Below, piece by piece: positions 19,608-26,386 of a DNA stretch of 64,000 bases. The stretch is from the NCBI RefSeq assembly GCF_007752935.1, contig NZ_CP036319.1:1674001-1738000 (forward strand), given 5' to 3'. The notes below the pieces were generated by a model, which had not been told where the DNA came from, did not search any database, and saw only the letters and a program-made list of their open reading frames with translations. How positions within the stretch are numbered: position 1 is the stretch's first letter; each line of letters starts with the position of its first letter. Origin of the DNA: Crateriforma conspicua (GTDB lineage Bacteria > Planctomycetota > Planctomycetia > Pirellulales > Pirellulaceae). The translations under genes were made by a program, and so were the position numbers.

Positions 19608-20192
19608 GCTGTGATCGCTCCGACGAATGTATCCTGCACCACTGGACGATCCCGCCGACGCACGGGGCCCCGGACGAAGAAATGACGAAATGCTTCGTTC
19701 CGCCGATCGACGGGCCCGCGACCGCTTTCATCGCCCGCCGTGCCGACCGTCACAGTGCTTTCACCACGGGACGCGATGGTCCCGCGATCGCCGGCCGGAA
19801 TCGAGCCCCAATCGGGGGCAAATTCCGGCTGCACTGGGATTACCCAGCACGCCGAACACGTCGGCGGCCGCTGACATCTCTCCATCCGCCAGCAGCTTAA
19901 CTCTCTTTGAGGTATCCCAAGCATAAAGGGAATTGGCCGCCGCGAATAGCGATCCTTTTTCACCAATCGACCGGGAATCAATCCCCACGCCCCCGATTCC
20001 CCACATCCGCCGCTACCGGCCCGCCGCCTGTGGGCCCTGCGTTCGGCCCCGAAAGTGGACCCGAAACCGCGTTTTTACCGCCTTGTTGTCCGCCCGAGGC
20101 GATTCTCCCCCGTGACAAACGAACGCCTGAACTGCTATTTTCTGCGGTTTGTCCCCCAACGCCTTCTTCCCTTTTAACCCCGACCCCTCTCG
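19608..20192. other. 585-base divergent intergenic region
   Basis: This lies between the leftward hpf operon and the rightward 97-aa gene and must contain both promoters. Several overlapping frames cross it but none is convincing, and their Pro/Arg-rich translations look like shadows. The segment 20000-20180 is pyrimidine-rich on the plus strand (runs such as CCCCCGATTCCCC and CTTCCCTTTTAACCCCG), which may be an untranslated leader. No terminator or RNA gene was found. Confidence 0.5.
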
Positions 20193-20486
20193 ATGCCACG
20201 TTCGGTCGTAAGCCGCCAAGAACTCGCCGCCCGAGCACTCGCCACGGAGCAGGAAACTGCTGAAAAGAGACAAAAGAAAAAAAGCAGCTCGCGGAAAACG
20301 AAGAAGGCCGCGGCCGATGTCCGCATGAAGCTGTACTGGGGCGTCTTCAGCCAAAACCTGAAGCGGGTCGCCGTGTTCGAATTCGACCAGCGGGACGAAG
20401 CCGAAAAACGCGCCGAAGAACTCAGCAAGGGCGGTAAGTCGCCCCACTTTATCCAGCGGGTCAAAGAAGAAATCGCGATGGAGTAG
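20193..20486 (+). CDS. small basic hypothetical protein, 97 aa
   Basis: The first 45 residues are highly charged and Lys-rich (KRQKKKSSSRKTKKAAADVR), followed by a compact C-terminal domain (MKLYWGVFSQNLKRVAVFEF, then RDEAEKRAEELSKGGKSPHF). The C-terminal part looks like a small alpha/beta unit that I associate with conserved planctomycete proteins of unknown function. It stops 6 bases before the next gene, so the two are co-transcribed. Confidence 0.8.
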   Translation: MPRSVVSRQELAARALATEQETAEKRQKKKSSSRKTKKAAADVRMKLYWGVFSQNLKRVAVFEFDQRDEAEKRAEELSKGGKSPHFIQRVKEEIAME

Positions 20487-20492
20487 CCCGCG

Positions 20493-21716
20493 GTGCAGCT
20501 GCCCTGGCGCATGCCCGCCGAATGGCACCCCGCGTCAGCGATCTGGCTGGCGTGGCCACACAAAACGGACACTTGGCCGGGCCACTTTGAAAACGTTCCG
20601 CCATTCTTTGCCCGCTTGGCCGTCGAAATCGCTCGCACCCACCCGGTGTGGATCGTCGCTGACAAGTCGTTGGTGCCCTCCGCCACTGAATTGATCCGCC
20701 GTCAATTCGATGGGGATCCGTCGTCGGGAACTCAGGCGTTGATGGAGATCCGGTTTCTGGAAACGCCCACCGACGATTGCTGGATTCGCGACTACGGCCC
20801 GGTCTTTACCTTGCCGCACCTTCTTTTACCCGAGACATCGGGCGAACTTTTGCCCGCGACATCGGGCGAAGTCTCGGCCGCGACACCAAGCGGCGACGCT
20901 CGTGATGCTGCGGTCCCGCTTTCCGCCGTCCATTTTCGGTTCAACGCGTGGGGTGGAAAGTACCAGCACTTTCAACGCGACGCCGCCGCCGGTCCTCGCA
21001 TCGCCGACCATGTGTCGGCTCGCTTGATCGAATCGCCGTTGTGCGCCGAAGGCGGCGCGCTGGAAACCGATGGCAACGGTCGCTTGTTGGTGTGCGAAAC
21101 CACTCTGGTCGGACCGACGCGTAACCCAGGCATGTCCAAGGAAGCGATCGCCGAAGAACTCTATCGCACCCTCGGCGTGACCGAGATCGTGTGGCTGGGC
21201 GAATCTGATCCCAGTGATTCTGGATCAAACGAAATCGGCCACAAAGAATCTTCGGGCGAAGACGCAAACGCTCCCCCGATTTCCGGTGACGATACCGATG
21301 GTCATATTGACCAACTGGCTCGCTTCTTGGATCCCTACACGGTGGTTGTCGCGACGGCCGACCATCGACATGGCCCCAGTCAGTTGTCGCTGCAAAAGAT
21401 CCGCCGGCAATTGATCACTTGGGGGCGTCAAACCGAACCCGCCGTGACGGTGATCGATCTACCGATGCCCGCCCCTCGTTTCATCGACGGGCAAGCGGTG
21501 CCTCAAAGTTACTGCAACTTTCTGCGACTCGGCCCCGATCGGATCTTGATGCCGACGTTCCGTGACCGCGAAGCTGACGCTGGTGCGCTGGACATTCTGC
21601 GCGGCGCTTTGCCGACATGCCAAATCGATCCGGTGGACTGCTTTGACCTGGCTTGGGGTTTGGGTGCACTGCACTGTGCATCGCTTCATCAACCGGCCGT
21701 AACAATCACGGGCTGA
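20493..21716 (+). CDS. agmatine deiminase / peptidyl-arginine deiminase family protein
   Basis: A 407-aa enzyme of the PPAD/agmatine deiminase family. Motifs are the N-terminal MPAEWHPASAIWLAWPH, the catalytic DDCWIRDYGPVF and FRFNAWGGKY blocks, the GGALETDGNGRLLV segment, DDTDGHIDQLARF (catalytic His/Asp), and the C-terminal nucleophile region GALHCASLHQP with the Cys. It hydrolyses agmatine to N-carbamoylputrescine for polyamine synthesis, or acts on arginine residues. An insert at residues about 105-140 contains a repeated T/PATSGE unit. GTG 20493 is chosen because a GGAG lies upstream; ATG 20511 would also give a normal family start. Confidence 0.88.
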   Translation: MQLPWRMPAEWHPASAIWLAWPHKTDTWPGHFENVPPFFARLAVEIARTHPVWIVADKSLVPSATELIRRQFDGDPSSGTQALMEIRFLETPTDDCWIRDYGPVFTLPHLLLPETSGELLPATSGEVSAATPSGDARDAAVPLSAVHFRFNAWGGKYQHFQRDAAAGPRIADHVSARLIESPLCAEGGALETDGNGRLLVCETTLVGPTRNPGMSKEAIAEELYRTLGVTEIVWLGESDPSDSGSNEIGHKESSGEDANAPPISGDDTDGHIDQLARFLDPYTVVVATADHRHGPSQLSLQKIRRQLITWGRQTEPAVTVIDLPMPAPRFIDGQAVPQSYCNFLRLGPDRILMPTFRDREADAGALDILRGALPTCQIDPVDCFDLAWGLGALHCASLHQPAVTITG

Positions 21717-21720
21717 CCTT

Positions 21721-21739
21721 CATTCGCTTGGGGCGAATG
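21721..21739 (+). terminator. hairpin after the deiminase gene
   Basis: CATTCGC (21721-21727) pairs with GCGAATG (21733-21739) five bases after the deiminase stop. No U-tract follows, so this is a weak terminator candidate. Confidence 0.4.
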
Positions 21740-21856
21740 CTTCATCGGCGGTTCGCTGTTCGTCGACTTTGCAAGGTCGAAACTTTTTCTCAGCTAGTTG
21801 GCTTCGATGCCTTCGGCGGCCCTTGGCAAACCGTGAAGATCCTGCGATATTCCTTG

Positions 21857-21930
<74 letters not shown>

Positions 21931-21973
21931 CTTCTCTGAAAGGTTGGAACAAGTTCTGACCCAACGGTTAACG

Positions 21974-22006
21974 AAAAGCCGATGCGTGCTCCGCATCGGC
22001 TTTTTT
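21974..22006 (+). terminator. intrinsic terminator of the tRNA-Met gene
   Basis: A 13-bp stem (AAAAGCCGATGCG at 21974-21986 with CGCATCGGCTTTT at 21992-22004) and 5-base loop runs into TTTTTT. It is a textbook rho-independent terminator 44 bases after the tRNA. Confidence 0.9.
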
Positions 22007-22362
22007 CGTTTTATCCCGCTGTCTACGCACGACTTGCGTCGATGTTCGTGGCGGAGGTTTCTCTGTCGTCTCAGAATCCTGAGAACACTCAGGCCGGCAC
22101 TCGCGGCCGGATTTCGGTTTCTGGGCCAGAATTCTTACGTTCTCTGTGTCTTAGCCGGTTTGGGTTAGGAGCCGTAGCGACCTCCCTTTCGGTCCAGTTG
22201 AGAACCGCGTTTGCCCCTGAAAATCGCGACGTTTCCAATCACCCACTTCGTAGCGACCCACCGAAACGGAGCACAAACACCGTTTGCCGGGTCATGTGAT
22301 TTAGAGACACTGAGAAGCCCAAATTGCCGGCTTCCAGCCTCAATGGAGAGCGGCGATGCGAA
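22007..22362. other. gene-free junction between host chromosome and accessory island
   Basis: After the tRNA terminator there is no credible gene until the broken ZIP transporter. Short frames are present, but none shows a ribosome site or family match. No copy of the tRNA 3' end, integrase gene or clear direct repeat is seen here. I read it as the boundary of the accessory region, possibly remnant DNA. Confidence 0.45.
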
Positions 22363-23079
22363 CTATCCGTTGAGCAAGACTTGGCCGACGACGCCGAGTA
22401 AGAATCCGAGCACGGCACCGATCGCGGGTGCCCTTTGGTTCTCGACCTTCGATTGAGGTGCCAAATCTTGGAACGTCAAATACAGAATCCCGCTGGCGGC
22501 AAACAGCATGATGAAACCGACGACTCTCGGGTAAATCGCGAGATGCTCGAAGCCTACCCACCCAGCTAACGGGCCGAGCGGAATGCAAGCCGCCAGCAAC
22601 CAAACGAGTTTCTTGCCGCCGATGTCCCCGGTCGCATTGAGCTCGCGATGCGCATTGAATCCCTCGGGCAAGTTTTGCAACGCGATCAAAACCGCCAGCA
22701 ACAATCCGGTCTTCTCGCCGTGCGCGAAGGCAGCTCCCAGTGCGATCGCCTCGGGAATGAAGTCGGACAGCATCGCTACCAACTGGGCGATCGAACTCTT
22801 CGACCGCGCCAGCAGCGTCTCCAATCCCCAGAACACAACCGCGCCGGCAACGAAGGCGGTGACGATCCAGCCCAGAGACAATTCTTTCACACCATCCGGC
22901 ACCAGCACCAAGGCAACGGCCGAGATCAACACGCCGCCGCCGAACGCGATCACGCTGTGACGAAACTCTTCTTCGATCCATTAGGGCGAAATTTTCTCGA
23001 CCATCGCGATCGCACCACCAATCGGAATGGCAGCCCCCGCCATCGTCGTCAGCAACAACACCTGCACCAATTCGTTCAC
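22363..23079 (-). pseudogene. ZIP-family metal transporter, interrupted by an in-frame stop
   Basis: The frame begins at GTG 23079 and reads a typical ZIP start (NELVQVLLLTTMAGAAIPIGGAIAMVEKI), then meets a TAA at 22981-22983, and continues in the same frame as WIEEEFRHSVIAFGGGVLIS and the rest of a ZIP protein. The second part has the metal-binding helix patterns (LSDFIPEAIALGAAFAHG and ALQNLPEGFNAHREL with the HX-E/PEG motifs). One nonsense codon therefore splits an otherwise intact gene for Zn2+/Fe2+ uptake across the inner membrane. Re-initiation at the internal Met (22953) could still yield a 196-aa fragment. Confidence 0.8.
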
Positions 23080-23167
23080 AATGAGTCCCCGCCGCGTTTT
23101 CCGAAAACGGCTGCATCACTGCCGCCCACCAAGTTACCCGTTAACCCGTAGGGCTAGGTGAAGCTGT

Positions 23168-24610
23168 CTAAATGTAGTATTTGAACTGTGGCCTCGGCTC
23201 GAAGCCGTCTAACATCTCTTTCATCACTCCGCCAACACTTCTTGAAAACTTCAAGGTGATCGGTTCTGTCGAAGCGAAGAAGGATGAATTCCAGTTCAGT
23301 TTCGTTAGGGACATGATTTCACGGCAAATTTCCTCCATGGAAGAGTCACCGTGGTGTTCTGAAATCTCAAGCGGTGACGGAACGTGACCATGTGGAAAAC
23401 GCCGAAGGCTTGGAATGTAGCCGGTTGTGTAAAGAAATGTACGGGAACCAACAGTGAACTGAGTTCCCCTTAACACTGGATAGCTCGCTTGCCGCAACAG
23501 ACGTATCCGATCGTTGTAACGAAACGAAACCAGATCGTGCTCACGGACCGATTCGAGAGCCCTGCGAAATCCAAGCAATTCGCCCGGCCAGTACTCAGAG
23601 CTCTTGTGTATGACAATACGCTTTGGAGAGTGACCGGTTTCCCGGCTGTAGCGCTTCACCGCATCGTCAATCAATTGCTTAGCTTGGTCTTCATTGAGGT
23701 GCGGACTTCTTCCATTGGCACTCTCATCCCACTCGAAGCTTTTTCCGCGTAGAACGATACCTTCGCCGCGTTCGTCAAATGCCTGGGCAACGCTGGTTCG
23801 GATCGTACCCTGCTGTGTTCCCAATGCCTTGAAAAAACTGATTCCAATGAACAGTGATCCAGCTGAGTCCATGATTGGCCCCCACGGGGCAGCGCCGACC
23901 TTGTAGTGCATTCCGGTGAAGAAATTCCAAGCGCACCGAGACTTGTGATCAACGTTTCGTGAAACTGGCGTTGCCTCTGTCGTGTGCTGCAGCAGGATTT
24001 GCGTTGGGATCCGATATCGCATCAACTCCGCCTTCAACGCCCGCCGAAAATCTCGATGCACTCTTCCAGCGTCGGGATCCTTGTACTCAACGGTCTTGCA
24101 GTGTGCCAGGAGATCATCAGGCAATGCAAGAACTAACACCTGTGGTTCGGAATCCAGTTCGCTGAGGTAGTGAGCCTTTTCGGATATTAGTCGCAATGCT
24201 TGCTCGAATCGATCGCGTCTGAACTTTAGAGAGCTGATCGCAGCAATCTCATTTGCCGTAATTTTTTCGCGCCACTTCGTTGACATGGACAAACGCGAAT
24301 AAAAACCTCGGTCTTCTTTGTAGCCAGGGAAATCCAAGTTGACGCCATCGCCAGCGACGCCATCGGCACAATCGCTAATCCATTGCTCGGCTAACCCAAT
24401 CGACTTGCCAGAACCAATGAACCCAACTCGCACCGTCGATGGGTGCTGGTGATCGTCCTCAACGAATCGCGGACCGTACAACGACAGCCCAGCTTGAGGC
24501 GATACGTGCTCTCGTTCGCAACCAAACCGGATAGCTGGTTCGTCGTGAAAAATGCAAGTGACGCGAGGGATAACAAGCTCGCCACTCGCCGAGATTGCTG
24601 ATTTACTCAT
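23168..24610 (-). CDS. short prokaryotic Argonaute (MID-PIWI)
   Basis: The protein is 480 aa from ATG 24610 and has only MID and PIWI domains, the size of a short pAgo. The MID-like part (about 60-240) includes VRVGFIGSGKSIGLAEQW and a PQVLVLALPDDLL strand. The PIWI part begins near KVGAAPWGPIMDSAGSLFIGIS, where the first catalytic Asp of active PIWI domains is replaced by Ser (LFIGIS), so it should bind but not cut nucleic acid. Later landmarks are KRIVIHKSSEYWPGE and NWNSSFFASTEPITLKFS. Its start lies inside the 3' end of the HNH-APAZ gene (8-base overlap). A Met at 24634 is an alternative start. The guide-bound protein is expected to trigger its partner. Confidence 0.9.
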   Translation of the reverse strand: MSKSAISASGELVIPRVTCIFHDEPAIRFGCEREHVSPQAGLSLYGPRFVEDDHQHPSTVRVGFIGSGKSIGLAEQWISDCADGVAGDGVNLDFPGYKEDRGFYSRLSMSTKWREKITANEIAAISSLKFRRDRFEQALRLISEKAHYLSELDSEPQVLVLALPDDLLAHCKTVEYKDPDAGRVHRDFRRALKAELMRYRIPTQILLQHTTEATPVSRNVDHKSRCAWNFFTGMHYKVGAAPWGPIMDSAGSLFIGISFFKALGTQQGTIRTSVAQAFDERGEGIVLRGKSFEWDESANGRSPHLNEDQAKQLIDDAVKRYSRETGHSPKRIVIHKSSEYWPGELLGFRRALESVREHDLVSFRYNDRIRLLRQASYPVLRGTQFTVGSRTFLYTTGYIPSLRRFPHGHVPSPLEISEHHGDSSMEEICREIMSLTKLNWNSSFFASTEPITLKFSRSVGGVMKEMLDGFEPRPQFKYYI

Positions 24611-25874
24611 GTCTGATTCCCGAACGATGGTCAATCAATTGGTGGTACTCCGAAAACGAAAACAAGTCATCCTCGTATTCGATTTCGTCTGGCTGCGGAA
24701 TGTCGCCATGAACACCAGGCCAATTGACGGTTGGCTCCACGAATTGAGATTGAATGACCAGCGACTGACCGCCAAAGTCAAACAAGATGCGAGGCGTTCC
24801 GTTGCAGAAATAGTCACGCCAAAATTGCAACTCTTGTCGATAGTCAATGTTGTATATTCTAGACTTCCGACTGGTTGCTTTCTTTCCGGTCGCCTTGCCT
24901 GCTAGTTCCGCCAAGCCATCTTTGGTGAACCGGCGTTCGGGGCGAATTGAAAAACACCAACTTGAATCGCCGACTTTTTCAAACCGAAGGCTAACCGCCA
25001 AGTGTTCCCAATAGCCTTTGCCTTTTCCAGTTTTCTTTGACGTTGGTTCCCATGCGACACCGAGCGTCGACCAACGTCCGGTCAGCGTTTGGTATCGAAT
25101 CGACCGTTTTTCTCCGGATTCGTCAGGGTCGAAGTAGTAGCGGTTGTGATCTCGGTCAAGTTGCAATCCTTTTCTGCCGGTCATCTTGTTCAGCGATCGA
25201 TTCAACAAATCGACATACCAGCGCAAGCGATCTGGGTTCGGCCACCAATCAGAGAATCCATCCTCATCACGCACGTCCGCATGGTCGATCAAGTCGGCAA
25301 AGGGCGAATCGACTGACTCAAGATCGCAAAACGTCATGAGTCGCTTTTCTCGAATGATGTAAGGCGTCATGAAACCGACGCCACCATGCTTAATGAGGCC
25401 AGTCTTCACTGCTCGCTCACTGACAGTGCATGGTGCCGAAAAAACATAGCGAGGCATCCTCTCGACCGGCAGAAGGCTACTGGAGACGACTTCGTCTTCA
25501 TAGTCACCAGGGTCAAAAGTACTGCGAAAGCGATCCTCGAATGAAAGCTGTCGGTCCACCCAACGCTCATGTTCAACTCGCATCTGTACCAGACGATCGA
25601 CGGTATATTTTTCGTGTTGTCGATCGATAATCGTGTGGTGCTCCGTGCAAAGAACGATCAAATTCTCGTATCCGTCGATTTCGCCACCTGGAATCGTCTT
25701 GTCTCGACGCGGTCCGTCATCCCCTTGACCGACGATGTGTGCCATTTCGCCAAGAATTACATCGGGCGTCTGTTCATCGCCTTCGAGATACAGCTTCCGT
25801 CGGCAGCCCGGAAAAGCGCATCGACATCCCGATCGAGTCCAGAGAATCAGCTTCGTCCGTGGTTTGATTGCCAT
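24603..25874 (-). CDS. HNH endonuclease-APAZ fusion, effector of the short-Argonaute system
   Basis: The first ~95 residues are an HNH nuclease: zinc pair CAFPGC (19-24) and LCTEHH (75-80), metal-site His in EMAHIVGQ (46), and the YENLIVLCTEHHTIID core with Asn-71. The remaining ~320 residues look like an APAZ domain, the region that holds short Argonautes, ending with ILFDFGGQSLVIQSQFVEPTVNWPGVHGDI. The known family of HNH-APAZ/short-pAgo pairs (named SPARHA in recent work, from memory) works by guide-triggered DNA degradation. A GGAG lies 8 bases before ATG 25874. It follows the XRE gene by 42 bases and overlaps the Argonaute gene, so the three are one operon. Confidence 0.85.
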   Translation of the reverse strand: MAIKPRTKLILWTRSGCRCAFPGCRRKLYLEGDEQTPDVILGEMAHIVGQGDDGPRRDKTIPGGEIDGYENLIVLCTEHHTIIDRQHEKYTVDRLVQMRVEHERWVDRQLSFEDRFRSTFDPGDYEDEVVSSSLLPVERMPRYVFSAPCTVSERAVKTGLIKHGGVGFMTPYIIREKRLMTFCDLESVDSPFADLIDHADVRDEDGFSDWWPNPDRLRWYVDLLNRSLNKMTGRKGLQLDRDHNRYYFDPDESGEKRSIRYQTLTGRWSTLGVAWEPTSKKTGKGKGYWEHLAVSLRFEKVGDSSWCFSIRPERRFTKDGLAELAGKATGKKATSRKSRIYNIDYRQELQFWRDYFCNGTPRILFDFGGQSLVIQSQFVEPTVNWPGVHGDIPQPDEIEYEDDLFSFSEYHQLIDHRSGIRHE

Positions 25875-25916
25875 TCGCTCCGTCTTGCCCTTTGATGTTG
25901 AGTTTTGCTGACTTGC

Positions 25917-26255
25917 CTAATGCCCGGCTGTTTTTTCGACCCGCTTTACAAGCGATCTAAGTTGCTTCTGATCGCAATTAGCGAGGACTCGAAACACTTC
26001 AGGCTGCTCGAAGATGCGATCTGCCATTTTCTGCGGTAGATGGCGGGCTAAGAGAAGCAATTCGTCTTCGTCCGCTTCCAGCACATCGGCCAAGCGGTGG
26101 ATCAGTGACTCCGACGGCGAACCGTCGAAGTCGAGTCGGCCTCGCTCAACTTTGCTGAGGTACGAGAAGCCGACGCCGACCAGCGGAGCGAGTTTGCGCA
26201 GCGAGTAACCCTTCGATTTGCGCAACTCGCGAATTCGGTCACCGAATGCATTCAT
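25917..26255 (-). CDS. XRE-family helix-turn-helix regulator, first gene of the Argonaute operon
   Basis: The N-terminal 65 residues are a Cro/C1-type HTH (RIRELRKSKGYSLRKLAPLVGVGFSYLSKVERGRL). The C-terminus (IHRLADVLEADEDELLLLARHLPQKMADRI) is a short helical tail like that of XRE regulators that accompany ImmA or restriction-modification systems. It is 112 aa and lies 42 bases upstream of the HNH-APAZ gene on the same strand. The 131-base gap to the divergent methyltransferase probably carries both promoters, so it may repress one or both. This is inference from position. Confidence 0.85.
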   Translation of the reverse strand: MNAFGDRIRELRKSKGYSLRKLAPLVGVGFSYLSKVERGRLDFDGSPSESLIHRLADVLEADEDELLLLARHLPQKMADRIFEQPEVFRVLANCDQKQLRSLVKRVEKTAGH

Positions 26256-26386
26256 GTTGATCTGCCTGCCTGCTTGTTACCGGACGCAGATAATCTTACA
26301 TTTGTAGCAGTCGGCAGGCAACACGCTGCGTGGCGACGACACCATGTATTTTTGCACCGTTATTCTTGGCACGAGGGATCGAGCGA

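Noticed and set aside
21931-22362. Phage integrase or att duplicate at the tRNA
   Set aside because: No integrase gene and no second copy of the tRNA 3' end is visible in the window. The RIT recombinases belong to a nested element and do not explain insertion at the tRNA.
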